Source: Hoeflea sp.
GTDB lineage: Bacteria; Pseudomonadota; Alphaproteobacteria; Rhizobiales; Rhizobiaceae
Length of the DNA stretch: 64,000 nt
NCBI RefSeq assembly: GCF_002733955.1
Contig: NZ_NVXQ01000003.1
Coordinates: 302,750 to 366,749 of the forward strand
Direction of reading: 5' to 3'
Positions 1-10,228 of this stretch are shown piece by piece; position 1 is the stretch's first letter, and every line of letters begins with the position of its first letter. Position numbers and translations under genes: made by a program. Below the pieces are notes generated by a model. The model saw only the letters and a program-made list of their open reading frames with translations. It had not been told where the DNA came from and ran no database searches.

Positions 1-132
1 ACCGGCATCGCCTATGGCGGCGTGCTCCATGTGGATTCGCTTTCGACGCCCGACGGGCCGGTGCCGACCTATCTCGATCTGCTCAAGGTCACGTCGGAAA
101 CCATCGTCGCAGGATTGACGGCAAAACAATGA
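1..132 (+). CDS. Metal ABC transporter substrate-binding protein, C-terminal fragment (SitA/MntA type)
   Basis: The window opens inside a reading frame; only the last 43 codons are visible, ending with a TGA that overlaps the ATG of the next gene (ATGA). The remaining peptide reads like the C-terminus of cluster A-I metal-binding lipoproteins (a [15 protein letters not shown] stretch, then an amphipathic helix). Identity rests mainly on position, directly in front of the ATPase and two permeases of a manganese/zinc importer. In such systems this protein captures Mn2+, Fe2+ or Zn2+ in the periplasm. The N-terminus and the metal ligands are off the window, so the metal cannot be inferred. Confidence 0.75.
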   Translation, partial: TGIAYGGVLHVDSLSTPDGPVPTYLDLLKVTSETIVAGLTAKQ

Positions 133-1037
133 GCACATCGGCTGAAGCCCACAGCACCGAGATGACCGGCCTCGACGTCCGCGACGTTTCGGTGATTTAC
201 CGCAACGGCAACCGGGCGCTCGATGGCGCCTCGTTCTCGGTGCCGAAAGGCTCGATCACGGCGCTGGTCGGCATCAATGGCAGCGGCAAGTCGACCCTGT
301 TCAAGTCGCTGATGGGCTTCGTGCCGTTGGCCGGCGGCCAGATCAGCATCATGGACCTTTCCGTCAAGGAGGCGCTGAGCCGCAACCTCGTCGCCTATGT
401 GCCGCAGAGCGAGGAGATCGACTGGTCGTTCCCGGTTCTGGTCGAGGACGTGGTGATGATGGGCCGCTACGGCCACATGAACTTCCTGCGCATGACCCGG
501 CCCGCCGACCGCGCCGCCGTCAACGATGCGCTTGAACGTGTCGGCATGACCGCCTTCCGCAAGCGCCAGATCGGCGAATTGTCGGGCGGACAGAAAAAGC
601 GCGTCTTCCTCGCCCGGGCGCTGGCGCAGGAAGGTCAGGTGATCCTGCTCGACGAGCCGTTCACCGGCGTGGATGTGACCACCGAGAACCAGATCATCGA
701 GCTGCTCAAGGATCTGCGCGCGGAAGGCCGGGTGATGCTGGTCTCGACCCACAATCTCGGCAGCGTGCCGGAATTCTGCGACCGGGCGGTGCTGATCAAC
801 CGTAGTGTTCTGGCCGAGGGGCCGACCAGCGAGGTCTTCACCCAGAAGAACCTGCAGAAAGCCTTCGGCGGAGTGCTGCGGCACTTCGTTCTGGGCGGGG
901 AGGACCTGCACGATGATGACGATGCCCGCCAGGTCACCGTGCTGACCGACGACGAACGCCCATTCGTGATCTACGGCGAAAACGAGCGCAAGGCCCAGAT
1001 GCAAGTCGGCAGCACTAGCGGAGACAGCCGCAAATGA
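129..1037 (+). CDS. sitB: Mn/Zn ABC transporter ATP-binding protein
   Basis: 302 residues; ATPase subunit that powers a metal importer at the inner membrane. Visible motifs: Walker [10 protein letters not shown] (about residues 49-56), signature LSGGQKKR (about 151-158) and Walker [13 protein letters not shown]. The family is usually about 250 residues; here about 50 acidic or polar residues (including [10 protein letters not shown]) follow the ATPase core. The ATG overlaps the upstream stop, and the stop region overlaps the start of the first permease, so the four genes are translationally coupled. Family assignment (SitB/MntB/ZnuC group) is solid; the Sit symbol is inferred from the paired permeases. 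Confidence 0.88.
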   Translation: MSTSAEAHSTEMTGLDVRDVSVIYRNGNRALDGASFSVPKGSITALVGINGSGKSTLFKSLMGFVPLAGGQISIMDLSVKEALSRNLVAYVPQSEEIDWSFPVLVEDVVMMGRYGHMNFLRMTRPADRAAVNDALERVGMTAFRKRQIGELSGGQKKRVFLARALAQEGQVILLDEPFTGVDVTTENQIIELLKDLRAEGRVMLVSTHNLGSVPEFCDRAVLINRSVLAEGPTSEVFTQKNLQKAFGGVLRHFVLGGEDLHDDDDARQVTVLTDDERPFVIYGENERKAQMQVGSTSGDSRK

Positions 1038-1897
1038 GTGTGCTGCTGGAGCCCTTCGGTTACGGCTACATGGTCAACGCCATGTGGGTGTCGGCGCTGA
1101 CAGGCGCGATCTGCGCCTTTCTTTCGTGCTACCTGATGCTCAAGGGCTGGTCGCTGATCGGCGACGCGCTTTCGCACTCGATCGTGCCGGGCGTTGCCGG
1201 CGCCTACATGCTCGGCCTGCCGTTTGCGGCGGGCGCGTTTCTGTCCGGAGGCCTGGCGGCGGCCGCCATGCTTGCGATCCGCGCCCGCACGCGGCTGCGC
1301 GAGGACGCGATCATCGGCATGATCTTCGTCTCGTTCTTTGCGCTGGGGCTGTTCATGGTGTCGATCTCGCCGACGCCGATCAATGTCCAGACCATCGTGC
1401 TGGGCAATGTGCTGGCGATCACGCCTGCGGATTCAACGCAGCTGATCATCATCGGCGTGGTCACCCTGGTGGTGCTTTCGGTGATCTGGAAAGACCTGAT
1501 GCTGGTGTTCTTCGACGAGAGCCACGCCCGTGCCATCGGCCTGCACGCCACCGCGCTGAAGGTCGTGTTCTTCACCCTGCTCGCCGCCTCCACAGTCGCC
1601 GCGATGCAGACGGTCGGCGCGTTTCTGGTGATCGCGCTGGTGGTGACGCCGGGCGCGACGGCCTATCTGCTCACCGACCGGTTTCCGAAACTGATCGTCA
1701 TCGCCGTGGCGATCGGATCGATCACCTCCTTTGTCGGCGTGTATCTGAGCTACTTCCTCGATGGCGCCACGGGGGGTGTCGTGATCATGCTGCAGACCGG
1801 GCTGTTTCTCACAGCCTTCCTGTTCGCGCCGCAGCACGGGCTGCTGGCGCAACGGGCCAAGGCGCGCGGCGGCAGCGCGGAAGCGGAGGTCTCCTGA
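1034..1897 (+). CDS. sitC: Mn/Zn ABC transporter permease 1
   Basis: 287-residue polytopic membrane protein of the ABC-3 permease family. It keeps the diagnostic segment [18 protein letters not shown] near residues 40-57 and a second conserved stretch, [11 protein letters not shown], before the C-terminal helices. It forms half of the channel for a divalent metal. The start overlaps the ATPase gene by four bases and the TGA overlaps the ATG of the second permease. Two different permeases in one operon is typical of sitABCD and yfeABCD rather than znuABC. Confidence 0.87.
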   Translation: MSVLLEPFGYGYMVNAMWVSALTGAICAFLSCYLMLKGWSLIGDALSHSIVPGVAGAYMLGLPFAAGAFLSGGLAAAAMLAIRARTRLREDAIIGMIFVSFFALGLFMVSISPTPINVQTIVLGNVLAITPADSTQLIIIGVVTLVVLSVIWKDLMLVFFDESHARAIGLHATALKVVFFTLLAASTVAAMQTVGAFLVIALVVTPGATAYLLTDRFPKLIVIAVAIGSITSFVGVYLSYFLDGATGGVVIMLQTGLFLTAFLFAPQHGLLAQRAKARGGSAEAEVS

Positions 1898-2745
1898 TGG
1901 ATCTCTGGCTGGATTTCCTGATCGATCCGTTCCGCTTTGCCTATATGCAGAAGGCGTTTCTGATCACGTTCCTGATTGCGCTGCCGATGGCGGCGATGAG
2001 CTCGCTGATGGTGCTCAAGGGCTGGTCGCTGATGGGCGACGCCATGAGCCACGCGGTGCTGCCGGGCATCGTCATGGCCTTTATCGCCGGGATGCCGTTG
2101 GCCGTCGGCGCGTTCGGCGCAGGCCTGTTCTGCGCGGTCGCCACCGGCTGGCTCAATGCCAACAGCCGGGTGAAGGAGGACACGATGATGGGCATCGTGT
2201 TTTCCGGCATGTTCGGGCTCGGCATCGTGCTGCATGTCAGCGTCCGCTCCAGCCTGCATCTCGATCATATCCTGTTCGGCGACATGCTCGGCGTTTCCTG
2301 GTCCGACATCGGTACCACCGCACTGCTGGCCATTCTGTGCAGCGCCTTCCTGATCAGCAAATGGCGCGATCTGGTGGCGCAGGCCTTTGACGGCATGCAT
2401 GCGCAGGCCATCGGGCTGAAGACCGGCTGGCTGCATTACGGGCTGCTGACGGCCATCGCGCTGATGATCGTCGCCAGCCTGAAAGCCGTCGGCATCATCC
2501 TGTCGATCGCCCTTCTGGTGGCGCCCGGCGCCATTGCCTTCCTGGTCGCGCGAACCTTTGTCGGCATGCTGAGCGTGGCCGTCGGATCGGTGATCCTGAG
2601 CGCGCTGATCGGCATCTTCGCCAGCTACCACATCGACAGCGAACCGGCGCCGACCATGGTGCTGATGATGACCGGGCTGTTCGTGGTTGCGCTGGTGGTG
2701 AGCCAGGTCCGGGACATGCGGATGCGGCGGCTGGCGGGCGGCTAG
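1897..2745 (+). CDS. sitD: Mn/Zn ABC transporter permease 2
   Basis: 282 residues from the ATG that shares bases with the sitC stop. The frame is open far upstream, but that part reads as an out-of-frame shadow of sitC, so the overlapping ATG (beginning [10 protein letters not shown]) is preferred. ABC-3 family permease with SLMGDAMSHAVLPGI matching the sister protein's [14 protein letters not shown], and a DGMHAQAIGL stretch later. The two permeases are presumably paralogues forming a heterodimeric channel. It is the last gene of the operon; the stop codon lies in the loop of a 7-bp hairpin. Confidence 0.87.
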   Translation: MDLWLDFLIDPFRFAYMQKAFLITFLIALPMAAMSSLMVLKGWSLMGDAMSHAVLPGIVMAFIAGMPLAVGAFGAGLFCAVATGWLNANSRVKEDTMMGIVFSGMFGLGIVLHVSVRSSLHLDHILFGDMLGVSWSDIGTTALLAILCSAFLISKWRDLVAQAFDGMHAQAIGLKTGWLHYGLLTAIALMIVASLKAVGIILSIALLVAPGAIAFLVARTFVGMLSVAVGSVILSALIGIFASYHIDSEPAPTMVLMMTGLFVVALVVSQVRDMRMRRLAGG

Positions 2746-2752
2746 CGCCCGC
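2734..2752 (+). terminator. Hairpin over the sitD stop codon
   Basis: GCGGGCG (2734-2740) pairs perfectly with CGCCCGC (2746-2752); the five-base loop carries the TAG stop of sitD. There is no T-run behind it, so it may stabilise the transcript end rather than terminate. The next gene converges from the other strand and ends at 2764. Confidence 0.35.
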
Positions 2753-2763
2753 TTCAATCCGCC

Positions 2764-3279
2764 CTACATCTCCAGAAACCTGTCCGGAATCGCCTGAATG
2801 TCGGTGGCATCCGGCCTCGCGCCGGCGGCGGTCAGCATGGCGTGGATTTGTCCGCGATGGTGAGTCTGGTGGTTGAACAGCTGGACCGCCAGCATCTTTT
2901 TCGGCCGGGAGGCGGTGCTGCCACTCAGTCCCGAATACCAGGTCAGATCGCCCTCAAACCACTCGGACGGAACCGCGCGTGCCCAATCGAGGATCTGCCG
3001 GTCAAGCGCGGCACGGTCCTGCTGGAACCCATCCCAGGTTTCGATCAGCGCCGTGGACTCGGTTTTGTAACTTGCCGGTGGATCCCGGCCCTCGAAGCGG
3101 CTGAGCCAGATCCCGTCGCCCCACAAGAGGTGGGAAAAGGTCTTCTCGATCGAGCCGAAGAAAGCGCCGCGCTCGGCCTCCCGCGCGGCCTGATCAAGCC
3201 CGCTCGCAGCCTTGATCAGGTTTTCGTTCTGCCACATGTTGTAGCGCGCCATCAGCAGCACATAGTCTTGATTTGCCAT
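2764..3279 (-). CDS. DinB family protein
   Basis: 171 residues, the usual size for the DinB/YfiT four-helix bundle. The fold normally holds a metal with three histidines. Here a candidate first His sits in FSHLLWGD (about residue 49) and the C-terminal NHQTHHRGQ motif supplies the others, so the site looks intact. DinB proteins include thiol-dependent transferases, but most are of unknown substrate. It is convergent with sitD and separated from the toxin gene by about 110 bp. No neighbour suggests a substrate. Confidence 0.8.
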   Translation of the reverse strand: MANQDYVLLMARYNMWQNENLIKAASGLDQAAREAERGAFFGSIEKTFSHLLWGDGIWLSRFEGRDPPASYKTESTALIETWDGFQQDRAALDRQILDWARAVPSEWFEGDLTWYSGLSGSTASRPKKMLAVQLFNHQTHHRGQIHAMLTAAGARPDATDIQAIPDRFLEM

Positions 3280-3390
3280 GATAATTGTCCTCCGGGCTCA
3301 ATGGATCAGCGGCGTGGTGTTGCGACGACAGGATCAGATCAAGCCTGTCCGCACAAGTGTCATGGCGGCCGTTGCAATGAGGCCGTGGTC

Positions 3391-4095
3391 TCAGATCCCC
3401 TCGATCGCAAACTCGGGCGCGCCGCTCCACTTGAGTTTCCAGCTCGCACCCGGACGGACATTCTGGATGATGCCCGGATCGAAGGCAACGAAGCAGCGGC
3501 CGCCATTGTGGCGCACTGAGGGATAGATCAGTCCGCGATGGCCTTCGCGCCGCAGATCCGCGGCCAGCACTTGGCCCGCCGGGTAGCCTTTTCCGGGATC
3601 AGGGTCGAGCGCCAAGCGCGCTTCTTCGCTCAGATCAGCGCCGTGTAAATCTGGAAAGTCACCGATGAAATCGGCCAGTAGCTCGACATAGCGGGCCTCG
3701 TCCTCGTAGCGGCCGATGAAGCCCAGTTCGCGGGTCCGGTGGAAGCCCACTTCCTGCGCACTGGTCAACATGTCCCAGGCGCAATACCAAGCACCGCGGT
3801 CACCGCTGTTGAAGCGGTTGCCGGTTGGCCGTGTGTAGGTGAAAGCGGCATTGATGTGGCTTTGGCCGAACAGCTTGAGGTCCTGCGCGCGCCGGGCGAA
3901 GGCCAGTTCGCGGCGGTCGAGCGCCAGGCTGCCCTCGCGTTCGGCGATCAGACGGGCGCTGGTCTCGCCCTCAAGCTCGGCGAGGAGCGCCGCCTCCTCA
4001 TCACTGTCGACAAGGCCGCGCAGGACGGGCGGCTTGTGATGCGTCTCGGAGATCAGGCGCACCAGCGCACGATCATTGACCGGCGTGATCCTCAC
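3391..4095 (-). CDS. RES-domain toxin
   Basis: 234 residues from a GTG that overlaps the antitoxin TGA (GTGA). A longer frame reaches back to 4221 but would lie inside the antitoxin gene and adds a non-family leader. RES toxins are NAD+-degrading or ADP-ribosylating enzymes; the conserved Arg, Glu and Ser can be placed at R94 (GNRFNSG), E115 (SAQEVG) and S193 (YPSVRHNGG). Translational coupling to the upstream Xre-type gene is the standard type II RES-Xre arrangement. The core is intact, so I expect it to be functional. The assignment comes from motif reading, not a profile search. Confidence 0.8.
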   Translation of the reverse strand: MRITPVNDRALVRLISETHHKPPVLRGLVDSDEEAALLAELEGETSARLIAEREGSLALDRRELAFARRAQDLKLFGQSHINAAFTYTRPTGNRFNSGDRGAWYCAWDMLTSAQEVGFHRTRELGFIGRYEDEARYVELLADFIGDFPDLHGADLSEEARLALDPDPGKGYPAGQVLAADLRREGHRGLIYPSVRHNGGRCFVAFDPGIIQNVRPGASWKLKWSGAPEFAIEGI

Positions 4096-4481
4096 ACGCC
4101 ACCCCGGAGCGCGTCGACATAGCTGCGCACGCGCAGGATTTTTGGCAGGCCGCCGGCGATCATCGCATCGACCGGCCGCACGCCGTCGAACTCCGGTCCC
4201 CGATTGGGCAGCTTGATCCACTCAACCGCAATCGGTTCGTTGAAGTAGAGCTCAAGCGACTTGTAGAGGCCGATGAGCGCGCTCAGCCGCAGCATCTGGT
4301 CATGTGTGAGATCCCCGGCAAAATTCGGCCGCTTGGCCCGCTTCCAGGTGGACTCGGACATATCGGCCAGGGCCGCGGCTTCGCGTAGTGTCAGCGACCA
4401 GGCATCGGCAATCCGCGCGAAAGCCTTGAGTCCCACTGCCTGCCGGTCCGGTGCGGCTCGCTCCAGAACAAGGTTTTCCAT
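4092..4481 (-). CDS. Xre/MbcA/ParS-type antitoxin of the RES toxin
   Basis: 129 residues. The N-terminal half has a helix-turn-helix-like segment (LREAAALADMSESTWKRAK); the C-terminal half, with GLYKSLELYF and an EFDGVRPVDAMI stretch, resembles the DUF2384 toxin-binding domain. These proteins neutralise the RES toxin and repress their own promoter. The gene precedes and overlaps the toxin gene by four bases. Upstream are a plausible -10 element and two 10-bp direct repeats (see separate entry). Distinct from Xre regulators acting elsewhere because of the GG-L and D-A-M-I C-terminal signature typical of this antitoxin family. Confidence 0.8.
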   Translation of the reverse strand: MENLVLERAAPDRQAVGLKAFARIADAWSLTLREAAALADMSESTWKRAKRPNFAGDLTHDQMLRLSALIGLYKSLELYFNEPIAVEWIKLPNRGPEFDGVRPVDAMIAGGLPKILRVRSYVDALRGGV

Positions 4482-4507
4482 CAGTCGATCCTAACTTCCT
4501 TGGTGAC

Positions 4508-4548
4508 AGTATAATCTCATTTGACCCTGTTTTTAAGTTCATATGACC
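4508..4548 (-). promoter_or_regulatory. Toxin-antitoxin promoter with two operator-like repeats
   Basis: On the minus strand TATACT (4508-4513) is a good -10, with TTAAAA (4531-4536) 17 bp upstream as a weak -35. TCATTTGACC (4517-4526) and TCATATGACC (4539-4548, plus-strand reading) are near-identical repeats exactly 22 bp apart, on either side of the -35. That is two helical turns, as expected for two repressor dimers on one face. The binding protein is inferred to be the antitoxin. Confidence 0.55.
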
Positions 4549-4620
4549 TTACTGAATCCGCAGAATCAACTTGCCCTCCCCCTTGCCATCGCCGCCAGAT
4601 TCAGCCTAGATATCTCCATC

Positions 4621-4797
4621 CCGTTGGGAGAAGCCGGTTCACTCCGGTGCCGAAGGAGCAACCGCCCCGGAAACTCTCAGGCAAAAGGACCAACGGAATA
4701 CTCGGACTCTGGAGAATGGCGCTTTTTCGCGTCTGCCGAAGGGATAACAATCTCAGGCAAAAGGACAGAGGGGGCTGTTTGAAAGCGTTTGACGCTT
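4621..4797 (+). ncRNA. Tandem glycine riboswitch (gcvT leader)
   Basis: Two glycine aptamers lie in tandem. Aptamer 1 is closed by CCGTTGG (4621-4627) pairing with CCAACGG (4690-4696) and carries the conserved CTCAGGCAAAAGGACC core. Aptamer 2 is closed by CTCTG (4707-4711) with CAGAG (4766-4770) and carries CTCAGGCAAAAGGACA. A short hairpin, AAGCG/CGCTT (4783-4797), follows and may be part of the expression platform. Glycine binding normally switches the downstream glycine cleavage operon on. The gcvT start is about 50 bp further on. Confidence 0.95.
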
Positions 4798-4849
4798 GAC
4801 GATTGGCCCGTGCGCGGTTGACCCCGGCACCTGAGATGGAGATTGCAGC

Positions 4850-5989
4850 GTGGAGACCCCGGCTGACCTTCTGAAAACACCGCTACATTCCCTGCATCTC
4901 GAGCTTGGCGCGCGCATGGCCGGATTTGCCGGTTACGACATGCCGATCCAGTATCCGATGGGTGTGATGCAGGAGCATCTGCACACCCGCGCCAATGCCG
5001 GGCTGTTCGATGTCTCACACATGGGGCAGATCCTGATCCGCGCCAAAAGCGGCGAACTGCGCGACGCAGCCCTGGCGCTCGAAAAGATCACGCCGGTCGA
5101 TGTGGCCGATCTCAAACCCGGCCGCCAGCGCTACGGGTTGTTCACCAATGATCAGGGCGGGCTCGAAGACGACTTCATGGTCGCCAACCGCGGCGACCAT
5201 CTCTACCTGGTGGTCAACGCCGCCTGCAAGCACGACGATCTGGCCCGAATCAAGGCAGCCCTTTCCGAGACTTGCGAGATCGAGGCCCAGTTCGACCGCG
5301 GGCTGATCGCGCTGCAGGGCCCGGCGGCGGAAAGCGTGCTGTCCTCCTATGCGCCGGAAGCCGAAGACATGATGTTCATGGATGTGTCGGAGCTCGACAT
5401 CGCCGGGGTCCCGGCCGTGGTCTCGCGCTCGGGCTATACCGGCGAAGACGGCTACGAAATCTCGCTGCCCGCCGACGAGACCGACCGCATCGCAAGGCTG
5501 CTGCTGGCCGATGACCAGGTCGCACCGATCGGACTTGGCGCGCGGGATTCGCTCAGGCTCGAGGCCGGGCTCTGCCTTTACGGCAACGACATCAACGAGA
5601 CCACCACGCCGGTGGACGCCAATCTGAAATGGGCAATCCAGAAAGTGCGCCGCAAGGGTGGCGCGCGCGAAGGCGGCTTCCCGGGCGCCGATGTGATCCT
5701 CCCCCAGTTCGAGAATGGCGCCAGCCGTATCCGCGTCGGCCTGCAGCCTACGGGCAAGGCCCCGGTGCGCGCCGGTGCCGCGCTGTTTGAAACCGACAGT
5801 GGCGGCGAGGCCATCGGCACGGTCACATCCGGCGGGTTCGGTCCGAGTGCGGGCGGCCCGGTCGCCATGGGCTTCGTGCCTGCCGCGCTGGCCGCGCCCG
5901 GAACCACGATCTTTGCGGAAGTGCGCGGCAAGCGGCTGGAACTCGCCGTCGCCGCCCTGCCCTTCGTCCCCTCCACCTACAAGCGTTAA
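4850..5989 (+). CDS. gcvT: Glycine cleavage system aminomethyltransferase (T protein)
   Basis: 379 residues from a GTG start; the ATG at 4836 is out of frame. T protein takes the aminomethyl group from lipoyl-GcvH and makes methylene-THF plus ammonia. The N-terminus has the family signature GAGLFDVSHMGQ-like stretch (AGLFDVSHMGQ) and the central YTGEDGYEIS folate-binding region. Length fits the family (about 360-380). It is first in gcvT-H-P, directly after a tandem glycine riboswitch, so expression should follow glycine supply. The GTG start may keep T protein below H and P; that last point is inference. Confidence 0.97.
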   Translation: METPADLLKTPLHSLHLELGARMAGFAGYDMPIQYPMGVMQEHLHTRANAGLFDVSHMGQILIRAKSGELRDAALALEKITPVDVADLKPGRQRYGLFTNDQGGLEDDFMVANRGDHLYLVVNAACKHDDLARIKAALSETCEIEAQFDRGLIALQGPAAESVLSSYAPEAEDMMFMDVSELDIAGVPAVVSRSGYTGEDGYEISLPADETDRIARLLLADDQVAPIGLGARDSLRLEAGLCLYGNDINETTTPVDANLKWAIQKVRRKGGAREGGFPGADVILPQFENGASRIRVGLQPTGKAPVRAGAALFETDSGGEAIGTVTSGGFGPSAGGPVAMGFVPAALAAPGTTIFAEVRGKRLELAVAALPFVPSTYKR

Positions 5990-6010
5990 GTCAAGAACAG
6001 GAACAGCCCC

Positions 6011-6373
6011 ATGCTCAAATTCACCGAAGACCACGAATGGCTCAAGATCGAAGGCGATGTCGCCACCGTCGGCATTACCGAACACGCAGCCGAGCAGCTG
6101 GGCGATCTGGTGTTTGTCGAACTGCCGGAAGTCGGCGCCAAGCTCGACAAGGGCGGCGAGGCCTCGACAGTGGAATCGGTCAAGGCAGCCTCGGACGTCT
6201 ATTGCCCGCTCGCCGGCGAGATCGTCGAGGTCAACCAGGCGATTGCCGATGATCCGTCGCTGGTCAATTCCGACCCGACCGGGGCCGGCTGGTTCTTCAA
6301 GCTCAAGCTCGATGACGCCGGCAGCGCCAACGAACTGATGGATGAAGCCGCCTACACATCGATGATCGGCTGA
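6011..6373 (+). CDS. gcvH: Glycine cleavage system H protein
   Basis: 120 residues, a full-length lipoyl carrier that shuttles the aminomethyl intermediate between P, T and L proteins. The lipoylation site is in the segment [13 protein letters not shown], with the modified lysine at residue 58. The N-terminal FTEDHEWLK is typical of H proteins. It sits 21 bp after gcvT and 8 bp before gcvP, in one transcription unit. The L protein (dihydrolipoyl dehydrogenase) is not in this window and is normally shared with other complexes. Confidence 0.97.
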   Translation: MLKFTEDHEWLKIEGDVATVGITEHAAEQLGDLVFVELPEVGAKLDKGGEASTVESVKAASDVYCPLAGEIVEVNQAIADDPSLVNSDPTGAGWFFKLKLDDAGSANELMDEAAYTSMIG

Positions 6374-6381
6374 GACAGACC

Positions 6382-9234
<2,853 letters not shown>

Positions 9235-9253
9235 GCCCTTTTCCTGACATTAT

Positions 9254-9279
9254 GAGGCGGCTTTCGGGCCGCCTCTTTT
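9254..9279 (+). terminator. Rho-independent terminator of the gcv operon
   Basis: GAGGCGGC (9254-9261) and GCCGCCTC (9268-9275) form a perfect 8-bp stem with a TTTCGG loop, followed by TTTT. It lies 20 bp after the gcvP stop. Confidence 0.9.
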
Positions 9280-9289
9280 GCATCCGGCC

Positions 9290-10228
9290 TTACAGATCGC
9301 CGGGCAGCGGCACTTTCAGCGCGGTCCGTTGAACCTTCCCCTTTGATCCGGCCCTGGCCACCGTGACAGGCGTGTCCGTCATTTTGCCGGTGGAGGCTTG
9401 CAGCTCACTGGGTTTGAGCACTCTGGCGGCATTGCTCCCAGGGCTTGCGGCTGCCACCTTGGCCGGTTTGCTGACCGTTTTCCTGGCGGTCTTGGCGGGC
9501 TTCGCAACGGCAGCAGCCGGTGCGGCCAGATTGGCATAGGCCTGACGGGCAGGCACACCGGAGCCCTCGGCAAAGCGCAGCATCTCGATGGTGGCAGTGG
9601 AAACCTCGCGCACCCGCACTCCGCTCATCAGCGACACAAGTGCGGCTTCGCTCATCGTCGGATGGCAATAGCGCAATCTCAGTTTCGCGGCGTAGCGCTT
9701 GCGCGCCAGCTTGCTGAAACCGGTCTGGCCGGCGCGGCCCAAATCGTCGGCGATCTGCCAGGCAAAGATGCAGGAGCCTCCGCCGGTGCCGCGTCCGATG
9801 GCATATCCGAACGGGCCCTGCAGGTTCTGGCCCGGCGCGGGAGACATTGCCATGGCCACGTCAGGCAGCGCGGCGCGCATTTCCCGGATGATCTCGTTGC
9901 GGGTCGGCGCCTGGTAATAGGATTTGCCGGAAGACCGTGGAGCAATGGAAACCGACAGGCTGTTTTCACCCGCCTCGTAGCCCGTATTGGGATAGAGAAT
10001 GGTCTGGAACACCTGCTCGGCTTTGGACGATTGCCTGACAGCCTCGATGCCGCCAGCTGCCTGCGGCAGATAGGCCGCGGCATATTCCGGCGCCACATCG
10101 GCGATCAGCGCCGGCGCCACCGGAGTGACCGAACCGGTATAGATGTCGGGGTCCACCCCGGTTGCGCATCCTGAAGCAGAAAGCGCGAGGGCCATCATGG
10201 CCATGAAACGCGACATCATGGGCGTCAT
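9290..10228 (-). CDS. bcsN: Cellulose biosynthesis protein BcsN
   Basis: 312 residues, likely an outer-membrane or periplasmic lipoprotein: a short hydrophobic N-terminus ends in the lipobox-like ASGC. The mid-region (GYAIGRGTGGGSCIFAWQ) and a C-terminal Lys/Ala-rich tail match my recollection of the BcsN family found in Rhizobiales cellulose operons. Its function is not established, though the gene defines the Agrobacterium-type operon class. The start ATG overlaps the stop of the TPR gene (ATGA), so it is the last of four coupled genes. No catalytic motif is visible. Confidence 0.75.
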   Translation of the reverse strand: MTPMMSRFMAMMALALSASGCATGVDPDIYTGSVTPVAPALIADVAPEYAAAYLPQAAGGIEAVRQSSKAEQVFQTILYPNTGYEAGENSLSVSIAPRSSGKSYYQAPTRNEIIREMRAALPDVAMAMSPAPGQNLQGPFGYAIGRGTGGGSCIFAWQIADDLGRAGQTGFSKLARKRYAAKLRLRYCHPTMSEAALVSLMSGVRVREVSTATIEMLRFAEGSGVPARQAYANLAAPAAAVAKPAKTARKTVSKPAKVAAASPGSNAARVLKPSELQASTGKMTDTPVTVARAGSKGKVQRTALKVPLPGDL

